The notes under the pieces: generated by a model | Database searches by the model: none | Told to the model about the DNA's origin: nothing | What the model saw: the letters and a program-made list of their open reading frames with translations, nothing else | Source: Allokutzneria sp. A3M-2-11 16 | Lineage (GTDB): Bacteria; Actinomycetota; Actinomycetes; Mycobacteriales; Pseudonocardiaceae | Assembly (NCBI RefSeq): GCF_024213555.1 | Contig: NZ_JANAVO010000001.1 | Coordinates: forward strand, 992,001-1,056,000 | DNA length: 64,000 bases | Direction: 5' to 3' | In this document: positions 35,472-45,367 of the stretch, in pieces | Layout of the letters: every line of letters begins with the position of its first letter | Position numbering within the stretch: the first letter of the stretch is position 1 | Program-made: the position numbers and the translations under genes

Positions 35472-37244
35472 TCAGGAGACCTCCCACTCCCACGCGTTCC
35501 AGGTGGAACCGTTGCGCGAGTGGTAGCCGACGTTGGTCACGTTGTCGTTGAACGAGATCAGGTTGGCCAGCGAGAACAGCGGCAGCGAGGCGTAGTCATC
35601 GGCCATCGCCTTGTTCGCACGCTGCAGCGCGGCGTCACGAACGGACTCGTCGAACTCGGTGTCGACCTTCGGCATCTCCGCGTCGACGTTCTTGTTCGAG
35701 TAGCCCTGCCAGTTCTGGCCGCCACCGGTGATGTAGATCGGCTTCTTCTCCGCCTTGAACGGCGAGCCGACCCAGGCGAACAGCGCCACGTCGTAGTCGC
35801 CGTTGCTCACCCGCTCGTCGAGGAAGTTCGGGTCGGTGTCGTCCTCGATCTGGATACCGGCCTGACGGCAGGAGGACTGGATCAGCTCCACGGTCTGCTT
35901 GCGGCGCGGGATGTCGGTGTGGCTGATCTTGAAGGCCGCCTTCTGGCCGCCCTTCGCGTAGATGCCGTCCGCACCCTTGGCCCAACCAGCGGCCTCCAGC
36001 GTCTTGCCCGCCTTCGCCGGGTCCGCGGGCATGACCGCGGAGAAGTCGTCCTTGTAACCGGCCTCTTCCGCCATGAACAGCAGGCTGCCCAGCGGCTTGG
36101 CGGTCGGGTCGACGCCCTTGACCAGCTTGTCGACGATCTCGTTGCGGTTGACGCACTCCGCGAACGCCTGCCGGAACGCCTTGTCCTGGAACAGCGGGCG
36201 CTTGAAGTTCAGGTCCAGGTGCTCGAACGTCGCGCCCGGCTTGGCGGAGAACTTCACGCCCTGGGAGGACAACTCGCGCAGCTGACCGGCCAGCACCGGC
36301 TCGGCCTGCGGGGCGATGATGTTCATCTCGCCGTTCTGCAGCGCCTGCTTCTGCGCGGTCGGGTCGGAGATGCTCTTCATCGTGACGGCCTCGGGACCGG
36401 CCGGGTTGCCGCCCCACTTGTCGTTGCGCACGACGCGCACGTACTGGCCCTGCTGCCAGGAGTCGAACTTGAACGGGCCCGACGCCGGCATGAGCTCCTT
36501 CTTGAACCCGTTCCAGCCGGTGTTCCAGAAGGTGGCGACCTTCTCCACGTCCGGCGAGGTCGGGGTCACCTTGGTGACGTCCGCGACGCCGGTCTCCTTC
36601 TCCAGGATGTGCGCGGGGAGCATCGAGGCCTTGTCGAAGATGCCCTTGTAGTCCGCGTACGGCTGGCTGTACGTGGTGACGAAGGTCAGGTCGTCCTTGC
36701 ACTCCGGGGTGATGTACTCGTACCCGTTGGTGCCGGCCGGGGTGAAGTAGGTGGACTTGCCGTCCGGCTTCTTCGCCTTACCGCTCTGCGAGAGCCAGGC
36801 CAGGTAGAAGTCGTCGCAGTCCCAGGCGGCGCCGTCGGACCACTGCACGCCCTTCTTGATCTTGTACGTGATGACCTGCGGACTCTTCGAGGTCTCCTCG
36901 ACGGCGTCCATCACATCGCCGTTCAGCAGAACCTTGTTGTTGATGTCGACGAAGAAGGGCTCCGTCAGCACCAGGTTCGCGATCAGCGTGTTGTTGAAGT
37001 TGTTGCCGTCCGCGGTCTGGTTGTTGAACGTGGTGTACGGGGCATCGTGACCGACGACGACTTCCTTGCCCGACTTCACCTTGGGCGCCTTGTAGATGCC
37101 GTCCGGCTGCGAACCCTTGGCAGCTGTCAGGACACCTCCGCCCTCGGTACCGCCGCCGTTACCGCCACCTCCGCCGCAGGCGCTCAGCGCGAGGACCCCA
37201 ACGGTCATCACGGCGAGCGCGGAGACGGCTTTCGATCTCCTCAT
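35472..37244 (-). CDS. Oligopeptide ABC transporter substrate-binding lipoprotein (OppA/DppA-type)
   Basis: 590 residues from the ATG at 37244, ten bases after an AGGAGG site; a GTG two codons upstream is possible. The signal peptide KAVSALAVMTVGVLALSAC ends in a lipobox LSAC, so it is a lipoprotein tethered to the outside of the membrane. The SBP_bac_5 fold is shown by KKGVQWSDGAAWDCDDFYLAW and by AFAECVNRNEIVDKLVKG. It binds peptides and delivers them to the OppB-OppC pore. The 379-bp upstream region has no gene and carries a possible operator. Confidence 0.94.
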   Translation of the reverse strand: MRRSKAVSALAVMTVGVLALSACGGGGGNGGGTEGGGVLTAAKGSQPDGIYKAPKVKSGKEVVVGHDAPYTTFNNQTADGNNFNNTLIANLVLTEPFFVDINNKVLLNGDVMDAVEETSKSPQVITYKIKKGVQWSDGAAWDCDDFYLAWLSQSGKAKKPDGKSTYFTPAGTNGYEYITPECKDDLTFVTTYSQPYADYKGIFDKASMLPAHILEKETGVADVTKVTPTSPDVEKVATFWNTGWNGFKKELMPASGPFKFDSWQQGQYVRVVRNDKWGGNPAGPEAVTMKSISDPTAQKQALQNGEMNIIAPQAEPVLAGQLRELSSQGVKFSAKPGATFEHLDLNFKRPLFQDKAFRQAFAECVNRNEIVDKLVKGVDPTAKPLGSLLFMAEEAGYKDDFSAVMPADPAKAGKTLEAAGWAKGADGIYAKGGQKAAFKISHTDIPRRKQTVELIQSSCRQAGIQIEDDTDPNFLDERVSNGDYDVALFAWVGSPFKAEKKPIYITGGGQNWQGYSNKNVDAEMPKVDTEFDESVRDAALQRANKAMADDYASLPLFSLANLISFNDNVTNVGYHSRNGSTWNAWEWEVS

Positions 37245-37406
37245 GGACACGAGCCCTCCTAGCGCTGGGACAACGCACAGCCGATCGGGGCCATGCTGAC
37301 CCATCATCAAAGGACGCGCCTCTCACTGCCCTCGACCGGCGCGTCGGGTTGCACGCTAGGAACCCGACTCGGCGACGGTCATCCTCCACCCGCTGATCGT
37401 GACCAA

Positions 37407-37478
37407 AGGGTAACTCGGATCTCACAGAGAGTGACGAGTCGGTTACCGAACGGCAGAGTTCGTTTTCCGAACGGTAAC
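37407..37478 (-). promoter_or_regulatory. Repeat-rich oppA upstream region, candidate operator
   Basis: The 379 bp between oppA and the pseudogene (37245-37623) contains no gene. It holds GTTACCG (37442-37448) facing CGGTAAC (37472-37478), and CCGAACGG twice (37446-37453 and 37467-37474), the copies 21 bp apart or about two helical turns. A GGGTAAC lies at 37407-37413. The stretch is markedly less G+C-rich than its surroundings. This suggests a regulator-binding site, but the regulator is unknown and no promoter boxes are certain. Confidence 0.5.
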
Positions 37479-37623
37479 TTACACAGATTTTCCATCGTCA
37501 GTACGTAATCTTCAACAAGGCATCCACCCATTCGAACTACAGGTCACAACACGTTCGGACCGGCCTGTGACGGCCACATGGACAGATGGTCACTGCTCCG
37601 GGTGGATGCGGTGACAGGTCGGA

Positions 37624-38561
37624 CTAGCGGCTCGGACCGCCGGGCAGGCCCATATCCGACCACAGAGAGTGAGCTTCGGCGAGGTCCCGCGCGCCGTCCT
37701 CGCCACCGCGAACCTCGCCGAGAACGAGCAGCGATCGGGCGAGTTCGAGGCGCTGCGCGAAGCCCCGGTTCAGCTCAACCGCTTCCCGCGCACGGACCAG
37801 CGCCACCTCGTCCTCGCCCAGCGCAAGGTGCGCCTTCGCCATCATCACGAGCACACGGCCGAGACCACGCCGACATCCGGTCTGCTGCGCCAGTATCAGC
37901 GCCTCTGTCTCCTGCTTGCGATCGTTTGTCTCCCTGGCGACTGCTGAGACACGTCACTTCTCCGATGTACGAGCCGACCTGGCGCCACAGCACCAAAGAT
38001 CGTTCGAAGTGCACCATCGCCTCCGGCCGTCTTGCCGACGCCGGGCGGGCCGGGCAGCAGCACCCTGTCCTCTTGGGACAACCGGCTCAGCAAGGCTGTG
38101 CGCCCGACGAATCCTGGCCATGCGCACTGTCCAACAAGGACTTCGACGGCACGTCCGCCAGCAGGTCGCCGCGCCACAGGCCGAGGGCTTCGGTGTACGC
38201 GCAGCATCGCGGTTTCCCTGTGCCGCCTCGTGAAGTCCTTGCCGGGCAAGGCGTTCGAAGTCCTCGACGTCGAGCGCGCCGGACGGGAGCCGGATGAGGA
38301 AGCCGTCGGGAACAGCACCGATCAGGTCTCGGTCGCCCAGCGACTTCCGCAGGCGGGTCACGTAGGTGTGCACCGTCCGCGTCGCGTTGGCGGGCGGATT
38401 CTCCGCCCAGAGAAAGCCGATCAGTTCGCCGGTCGGCACGACCCTGTTGGCGCGCAACAACAACGCTGCCAGGAGTACGCGCTGTTTGCCGAACGGATCG
38501 GAACTTCGGCCTCGTCGACCACGACCCGGAGCGGGCCGAGCACGCCGAAGCGGGCGCTCAC
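37624..38561 (-). pseudogene. Decayed SARP/AfsR-type transcriptional regulator
   Basis: Read on the minus strand from GTG 38561, three frames together encode parts of one SARP/AfsR protein. The N-terminal DNA-binding domain (RFGVLGPLRVVVDEAEVP) shifts frame into GKQRVLLAALLLRANRVVP and TVHTYVTRLRKSLGD, then again into EALGLWRGDLLADVP. Later fragments are FVGRTALLSRLS followed by GPPGVGKT, a P-loop of the NB-ARC ATPase, and a TPR segment (ALGEDEVALVRAREAVELN). Most of the transcriptional-activation and ATPase regions are missing. Intact members are usually over 900 residues; about 310 codons remain here. Its start overlaps the lpqW stop (GTGA), so it was once coupled to that gene. Confidence 0.8.
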
Positions 38562-40336
38562 TTCGTCGGAGGCGTCGGGGTCGTGCTGCTGGAGGTGGTG
38601 ACAGGCACCCGTTTCCAGTCGGCCGCCTCGACGAACGGCCCGGCCAGCGGCGGTCCCGCCGTCACCCCGGACACCTCCGGCCGGGTCACCAGGGTGTCGC
38701 TGAGCTGGAACAACGGGATCGACACCGCCTGCTGCCAGAGCGCGGCCTCGATTCCGGGCAGCGCGTCGGCCAGGGGCATCGAGCCGGTCAGCGCACCGTC
38801 GATCACCGGTTGCAGCGCGCGGTCGCAGAAGCTCGCCGGGTTCGGCCGACCCGCCGGAACCGCCCCGTCGCCGTCGTTCTCGGTCCAGCAGCCGAAGTTC
38901 GAGGCCAGCACCGTCGCCGGGTCGTCGCCGAAGACCTGTGGCACCACCGCGATGTCCACGCCGCTGTCCACCGGAACACCTGGCTGCGGCGCCACGGGCG
39001 AGAGCATGTCGCCGTAGAGCTGGTCGCCGACCGAGGTGACCACGCGCGCCGGGATCGAGGCGCCCGCGAGCTGGCGCTGGAGCTGGTGGGCGACCATCAC
39101 GTACGGCTCGTTCTCCGCGGGCGCGGCGATGATCAGGTTGAGCTGCTGGCCGTTGCGCATCCACGCGCCCGCCTGCTGCGCGTACCCGGCCTCGACCATC
39201 AACCGCTCGACCGCGGCCAGGTCCGGCTTGCCGCTGCCCGGAATGCCCGGGGGCATGGTCGGTTTGTAGCCGCGCTGCGAGGGCGCGTAGACGTGCGCGT
39301 CGGCGCGCAGCTGGGCGGACGGGCCACCGCCGGTACCGACGCCGATGAGCGCGTCGCGGTCGATCGCCGCCGCGACGGCGGCGCGAACCCGGGAGTCGGC
39401 GAGGCGAGCGCTCGCGGGACGCAGCAGCAACTGGAGCACGGTCGGCCGCGGCACCGTGGTCAGCGAGACGGTCTTGCCGAGCTCCTTCAGCGACTCCATC
39501 GCGATCTGGTCCGGGCGCAGCAACGACATCTGGTCGTTCCCGTTGCGCAGCGCCGAGACCAGGCCGTTGTGGTCGCTCTTGCGGAGCACGATGCGGTCGA
39601 GCACCGCGGGCTGGTCCCAGTAGCGGTCGTTGCGTTCGAGGACGACCTCACCGCGGTCGACGTCGACGCTCTTCAGCGTGAACGGGCCGCCGGAGGCCGG
39701 GAAGCTGCTGTCCATCGCGCCGAGCCAGCCGCCGGGAGCGTCCTTGAGCAGGTGCGCGGGCAGGAGGTTGGCGAACAGGGAACGCCACCCCGGGTAGGGC
39801 TTGCGGAAGGCGACCTCGACGGTCTTGCCGCTGTCCCGGGAGGCGACACCGGAGATCAACCGGTAGCCCGCCGCGTTGACCACGCCCGGCGCGGTGCGCA
39901 TCTGCTGCCAGAGGTAGTCGAAGTCCTCGGCCGCGATCGGCGCGCCGTCGGACCAGGAGGCGTCGCGGCGCAGCGTGTAGGTGACCGTGAACGGCTCGGT
40001 CTTGGTGACCTGGGCGGAGCTGGCGATCGTGCGGTCCAGCACCGGTGTGCCGTCCGGGCCGGGCCGGTGCACCGAGGGCAGCAGCAGCGCGCCCAGGGTG
40101 CTGGTCAGCGCGGACTGGTCGGCCAGGGCGTGCGGGTTGAACCCGCGGTTGAGGGTGTCGATCCCGACGACGACCTCGGTCAGGTTCGGCGTCTTCGACG
40201 GCGTGATGGTCGGGGTGGAGGTCACCAGCTGGGGCGGCGGCAGGTCGGTGCACGCGGTGGCCGCGGTCAGGGCCGCGCACAGCAAGGCGAGCAGCCGCCT
40301 CGATCTACCCGGTCTCTTCTCCCCTGGGGAGCCCAC
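38558..40336 (-). CDS. lpqW: LpqW-like lipoprotein (SBP_bac_5 family)
   Basis: About 592 residues from GTG 40336, preceded by GGAGG at 8 nt; a GTG three codons upstream is less well placed. The signal peptide (RRLLALLCAALTAAT) ends in a cysteine (ATAC), giving a lipoprotein with a Pro/Thr linker. The rest has the peptide-binding SBP fold (TYTLRRDASWSDGAPIAAED). No ABC permease is attached. It lies upstream of typA, the same pair as mycobacterial lpqW-typA, where LpqW modulates phosphatidylinositol mannoside and lipomannan synthesis rather than transport. That role is inferred for this organism. Confidence 0.88.
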   Translation of the reverse strand: MGSPGEKRPGRSRRLLALLCAALTAATACTDLPPPQLVTSTPTITPSKTPNLTEVVVGIDTLNRGFNPHALADQSALTSTLGALLLPSVHRPGPDGTPVLDRTIASSAQVTKTEPFTVTYTLRRDASWSDGAPIAAEDFDYLWQQMRTAPGVVNAAGYRLISGVASRDSGKTVEVAFRKPYPGWRSLFANLLPAHLLKDAPGGWLGAMDSSFPASGGPFTLKSVDVDRGEVVLERNDRYWDQPAVLDRIVLRKSDHNGLVSALRNGNDQMSLLRPDQIAMESLKELGKTVSLTTVPRPTVLQLLLRPASARLADSRVRAAVAAAIDRDALIGVGTGGGPSAQLRADAHVYAPSQRGYKPTMPPGIPGSGKPDLAAVERLMVEAGYAQQAGAWMRNGQQLNLIIAAPAENEPYVMVAHQLQRQLAGASIPARVVTSVGDQLYGDMLSPVAPQPGVPVDSGVDIAVVPQVFGDDPATVLASNFGCWTENDGDGAVPAGRPNPASFCDRALQPVIDGALTGSMPLADALPGIEAALWQQAVSIPLFQLSDTLVTRPEVSGVTAGPPLAGPFVEAADWKRVPVTTSSSTTPTPPTK

Positions 40337-40616
40337 GCGGCACACCTCCCATGGCTCGTGTCATGAACCGGCATCCCCGCAGCCGTTGTCCCGGCCATGT
40401 CAGAAGGACATGTCGCACACGAGGTTGCCAGACGGGGCACGCGGCTTCGTCGGCGGTACCCCGACCACCGGCCACCAACCTACTTGGGGTTGGCCCCTCT
40501 CCTGCTGACGTGCCACCCGGGCTCCGGTTGCCCTCACCGATGCTCTTGGTCGTGAAAGGGCCCCGCCGGGTGTCATCCAGCGGAGACGACACCTCGCGGC
40601 GCGCCAGGGTTGGGCA
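40337..40616. other. Intergenic region upstream of lpqW without recognisable gene
   Basis: These 280 bp lie between the lpqW start and the hairpin element. I see no coding frame with family similarity, tRNA or riboswitch. It presumably contains the lpqW promoter. Short ACATGTC/GACATG-type symmetry is present near 40395-40415 but is too weak to call an operator. Confidence 0.4.
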
Positions 40617-40710
40617 GTCTTCAAGCCCCACAGCATCGCTAACCACCCCCGACCCGGCGGTTGGGGGTGGTTAGCGATAACGGGAGAGGGGGTCGGTGGT
40701 ACTTGAAGAC
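40617..40710. repeat. Nested-hairpin intergenic element, family 2
   Basis: Outer arms GTCTTCAAG (40617-40625) and CTTGAAGAC (40702-40710) enclose an inner stem ATCGCTAACCACCCCC (40635-40650) with TGGGGGTGGTTAGCGAT (40662-40678). It is located 16 bp downstream of the typA stop (minus strand) and so could terminate typA transcription. The same arrangement occurs at 16406-16632 and 50528-50647. Confidence 0.85.
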
Positions 40711-40726
40711 CACCACACCCGGCCGT

Positions 40727-42637
<1,911 letters not shown>

Positions 42638-42808
42638 GCGGGGGCTCCTTGAGTGAAATGCCAGGGGGCGGCCACCGGCTCCTACGCGCACGTGACCCAC
42701 TTGGAGGATAGCCGCTGACGGAGCGTGGTCCCTACCGCCCACAAGATCAGGCAAGCCTATCCTATCCTGTCTCCCACGGCACCGGACGACACGGGAGGGA
42801 GGGCGCGC

Positions 42809-42925
42809 GTGGGCAAGGGAAAGCTCAAGAAGAAGTGCTGCCGCTCGAAACCGCGATGCAAGCGTTGCCCAGTCCTCGCGTTATTGAAGGACAAAGAGAA
42901 GGCAAAGAAAAAGAAGAAGGGTTAA
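42809..42925 (+). CDS. Small Lys- and Cys-rich protein (38 aa), unknown function
   Basis: 38 residues from GTG 42809, with a GGGAGGGAGGG ribosome-binding site. The product begins MGKGKLKKKCCRSKPRCKRC and ends AKKKKKG: about 40% Lys, with four cysteines in the pattern CC-x5-C-x2-C. Such a motif could bind a metal ion, and the basic ends could bind nucleic acid. I recall similar micro-proteins annotated as hypothetical in actinobacteria, without known function. It is divergent from typA. Confidence 0.7.
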   Translation: MGKGKLKKKCCRSKPRCKRCPVLALLKDKEKAKKKKKG

Positions 42926-42995
42926 AGGGTTCCCGCCGACCCCCGACCCCGGGAAAACCGGCGGGACACGCGACCCGTGTGGCATGGGCGGACCT

Positions 42996-43301
42996 TTACG
43001 AGGCGGCGCCGAGCGCCTCGTTGTAGGCGAGCATCCCCTTGTCCGTCCTGGTACAGCTGAACTCGATCACCTGGTACCGGGCCATCCTGCGCAGTACCAA
43101 CGGATCTCCGGCGAGCAGGGCGTCCAGTCTGCCCCGGGCCATCGGCCGCGCGATGATCACCCGGCCCTCGTCGCCAGGGCGCCTGCCGGAGGCCAGGAAA
43201 CAGCCCGATTCGTACTGTTTGTTCGCCCACTCGATGTGTTCCGCCAGCAGATAGTCGATCTCGTCAATGGGGGCCGTGTAGGAGAGCATCGCTATATACA
43301 T
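42996..43301 (-). CDS. YciI-like family protein
   Basis: 101 residues from an ATG at 43301; a further upstream start adds 13 residues. MYIAMLSYTAPIDEIDYLLA, followed by HIEWANKQYESG and GRRPGDEGRVIIARP, resembles the YciI family of small ferredoxin-like fold proteins, which have a conserved His-Asp pair and unknown cellular roles. It is divergent from the trpS leader peptide across 63 bp of relatively A/T-rich DNA that must contain both promoters. Confidence 0.8.
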   Translation of the reverse strand: MYIAMLSYTAPIDEIDYLLAEHIEWANKQYESGCFLASGRRPGDEGRVIIARPMARGRLDALLAGDPLVLRRMARYQVIEFSCTRTDKGMLAYNEALGAAS

Positions 43302-43364
43302 GCCGTAAAGGGTACGACCACCCGACAGCTTCGGCGACATTTGTCCATGCTAGGGTCCCAAAGT

Positions 43365-43409
43365 ATGCACATTCTTGATCTGTGGTGGTGCCGCTCCCGG
43401 CGGCCATAA
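43365..43409 (+). CDS. trpS leader peptide with tandem Trp codons
   Basis: A 14-codon frame, MHILDLWWCRSRRP, with two adjacent Trp codons, starts 140 bp upstream of trpS. Its last codons form one arm of the following hairpin set (43397-43405). Tandem Trp codons in a short upstream frame are the signature of ribosome-mediated attenuation: stalling when charged tRNA-Trp is scarce changes which hairpin forms. In Streptomyces the auxiliary trpRS1 gene is regulated by such a leader. The start ATG has no strong ribosome-binding site, which lowers confidence slightly. Confidence 0.8.
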   Translation: MHILDLWWCRSRRP

Positions 43410-43498
43410 GGATCAATTGCGCATTCCTGACACCTCGGCCGCCGCGCAGGCGGCCTTCGCTGTGTCGAGGGTCTCCTCGCGGCCCACCCCTTGAGGAG
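43397..43498 (+). promoter_or_regulatory. trpS attenuator: mutually exclusive hairpins
   Basis: CGGCGGCC (43398-43405, end of the leader peptide) can pair with GGCCGCCG (43437-43444); that same segment can instead pair with GGCGGCC (43449-43455) in a 7-bp stem with a 5-nt loop. Farther down, CTCCTC (43473-43478) pairs with GAGGAG (43493-43498), which is the likely ribosome-binding site of trpS. A ribosome stalled at the Trp codons would cover the first arm and favour the second pairing. Whether control is on transcription or on translation cannot be decided from sequence. Confidence 0.7.
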
Positions 43499-43504
43499 CC
43501 TGTA

Positions 43505-44476
43505 GTGACCGAACTCTCCGGCATCAGGACGAGCGGCCCCGCGCACCTGGGCAACTACCTCGGCGCGGTACGGCGGTGGGCCGCCGGTCAACGGCCGGAT
43601 GACGTGTTCCTCGTCGCCGACCTGCACGGCATGACCACCACGCACAACCCGCACCGCCTGCGCCAGTACGCCAGGCAGGCGTTCGCGCTGCTCATCGCCT
43701 CCGGCGTGGACCCGGCGCGCGCCCTGGTGTTCGTCCAGTCCGACCTCGTCCGCGAGCACGCGGCGCTGACCTGGGTGCTGGAGTGCACGTGCACCTACGG
43801 CGAGGCCAAACGCATGCGCCAGTTCCGGGAGAAGTCCGGCGGCCAGGACTCGGTGCGCCTGGGGCTGCTGACCTACCCGGTGCTCCAGGCGGCGGACATC
43901 CTGCTCTACGGCGCGGACCGGGTGCCGGTCGGCGAGGACCAGCACGAGCACATCGAGCTGGCGCGAGCACTGGCCAACCGCTTCAACGGCAACTACGGCG
44001 AGGTGTTCGTGGTGCCCGAGGGCGTGTTACCCGCGGTCGGCGCGGGCATCAAGGACCTGGCCGAGCCGACGCGCACGATGGCGAAGTCCTCCGGGGAGAC
44101 GCCGGGCGTGGTGTTCGTGCTGGACTCCCCCGAGCTGATCCGGCGCAAGGTGGAGCGCGCGGCCACCGACGACCTCGGCACGGTCCGCTTCGCGCCGAAG
44201 GAGCAGCCCGGGGTCTCGAACCTGCTGGAGATCCTGGGCGCGTGCACCGGGGTGAGCCCGCGCGAGATCGGGGCGGACGTCGCCGACTACGAGCAGCTGA
44301 AGTCGACGGTGGCGGACGCAGTGGTGGAGGTGCTGCGGCCGGTCCGCGAGCGGATGACGGAGCTGCTCGACGATCCGGCTGAGCTGGACCGCCTGCGTGC
44401 GCTCGGTGCCGCCCGAGCCCGTGAGCGCGCGACGCCGCGCCTCGAAGCCGCGCTCAAGGTCGTCGGCCTGGGCTGA
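43505..44476 (+). CDS. trpS: Tryptophanyl-tRNA synthetase, divergent class I form
   Basis: 323 residues from a GTG with GAGGAG upstream. The HIGH-like motif is GPAHLGNYLGA, and the KMSKS loop is replaced by RTMAKSSGE. LLTYPVLQAADILLYGADRVPVGEDQHEHIEL-type residues are shared with bacterial TrpRS. It attaches Trp to tRNA-Trp in the cytoplasm. The divergent signature and the Trp leader upstream resemble the auxiliary, indolmycin-resistant TrpRS of Streptomyces, so this may be a second, induced copy; the rest of the genome would decide. A hairpin terminator follows. Confidence 0.92.
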   Translation: MTELSGIRTSGPAHLGNYLGAVRRWAAGQRPDDVFLVADLHGMTTTHNPHRLRQYARQAFALLIASGVDPARALVFVQSDLVREHAALTWVLECTCTYGEAKRMRQFREKSGGQDSVRLGLLTYPVLQAADILLYGADRVPVGEDQHEHIELARALANRFNGNYGEVFVVPEGVLPAVGAGIKDLAEPTRTMAKSSGETPGVVFVLDSPELIRRKVERAATDDLGTVRFAPKEQPGVSNLLEILGACTGVSPREIGADVADYEQLKSTVADAVVEVLRPVRERMTELLDDPAELDRLRALGAARARERATPRLEAALKVVGLG

Positions 44477-44538
44477 GCACTCCGACCTCAGGGCACTCCG
44501 ACCTCAGGGCGCTTCGGCCAGGAGCGCCCTGAGGTCGG
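44477..44538. terminator. Hairpin plus tandem 16-bp repeat between convergent genes
   Basis: The 16-bp unit GCACTCCGACCTCAGG is repeated at 44477-44492 and 44493-44508. The second copy takes part in a perfect 16-bp stem, CCGACCTCAGGGCGCT (44498-44513) with AGCGCCCTGAGGTCGG (44523-44538), 9-nt loop. The stem overlaps the last codons and stop of the convergent SRPBCC-NUDIX gene. It probably terminates trpS and perhaps the opposing gene. Confidence 0.75.
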
Positions 44539-45349
44539 GCAGCAGCGCGATGTCGGGGTCGAGCCAGTCCAGCTCCGCCAGGCGGTCGGCCGGAACCCAT
44601 TCCACGGCAAGGTGTTCCAGGGCTTCGGGCAGCTCGTCGGCGTCGGCGAGGGTCGCCGCGTAGGTGCGCATCAGGTAGCCCTTGGGCAGCGGCACGTCGG
44701 GGCCGATGCGCGCGCCGACCGCGATCCGCGCGCCCAGCTCCTCGACGCACTCGCGGACGAGCGCGGCATCGTCCGTCTCCCCAGCCTCGACGCGCCCGCC
44801 CGGCAGCTCCCACCGCCCGGCGAGGTGCTCGGGGTAGGACCGCTGCTGCGCGAGTATGTGTCCTTTGTGGACGATCGCGGCGGCGACAACGACCGGTGCG
44901 GCGCGAAGCTCGGCGACGCGCGCCCGCACAGCGGCTCCCCGTCGCTGCAACAGCCGCAGCACGAACCGCCGCATCAGCAGCACGTCGGCCACCGAACCGA
45001 TCGGCCCCCACGGCGAAAGCCAGCGCACGGAGTCGGTGATCAGCGTCCCCGCGCCGGTCTCCGCCAGCGTGATGTCGTGCCTGAGCGCGCGCACGAGCTG
45101 GTCCGGCGAAGCCAGCTCCGAGGACAGGCCGGTGTCGTCAACGCGCACGATCTTGGTACGCATCGGAACGCGGGCGCCGAGCGCCAGCGGGACCTCGAAG
45201 CTCAGCACGTCGCCGACGCAGAGCAGATCGCCACGCGCTGTGGTGCTGGCGCGCGGACCGGTCGCCTGGACGACGGTGACATCGCGAACCGCGGCCGCCA
45301 CCGTGCGGATCGGCGCGTCGACGAGCTGGGTGGACCTCAGAACCGGCAC
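44504..45349 (-). CDS. SRPBCC-NUDIX fusion protein
   Basis: 281 residues. The N-terminal 145 residues look like a SRPBCC ligand-binding domain (STQLVDAPIRTVAAAVRDV, ending in FVLRLLQRRGAAVRARV). The C-terminal part (about 150-281) has a NUDIX domain with the catalytic box GRVEAGETDDAALVRECVEE. NUDIX enzymes hydrolyse nucleoside diphosphates linked to another group; MutT-like ones clean the nucleotide pool. In mycobacteria a mutT gene lies in a comparable region, but I do not know the SRPBCC fusion elsewhere. Substrate unknown. The stop lies within the terminator hairpin shared with trpS. Confidence 0.85.
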   Translation of the reverse strand: MPVLRSTQLVDAPIRTVAAAVRDVTVVQATGPRASTTARGDLLCVGDVLSFEVPLALGARVPMRTKIVRVDDTGLSSELASPDQLVRALRHDITLAETGAGTLITDSVRWLSPWGPIGSVADVLLMRRFVLRLLQRRGAAVRARVAELRAAPVVVAAAIVHKGHILAQQRSYPEHLAGRWELPGGRVEAGETDDAALVRECVEELGARIAVGARIGPDVPLPKGYLMRTYAATLADADELPEALEHLAVEWVPADRLAELDWLDPDIALLPDLRALLAEAP

Positions 45350-45367
45350 GTGCCCGATCTTGGCACG

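Noticed and set aside
38558-40336. Annotation of the lpqW-like gene as an ordinary peptide-binding protein of an ABC importer
   Set aside because: No permease or ATPase is linked, and its position next to typA matches the lpqW-typA pair.
44477-44508. Tandem 16-bp repeats considered as a CRISPR array
   Set aside because: Only two adjacent units without spacers, and part of a terminator hairpin; no cas genes.
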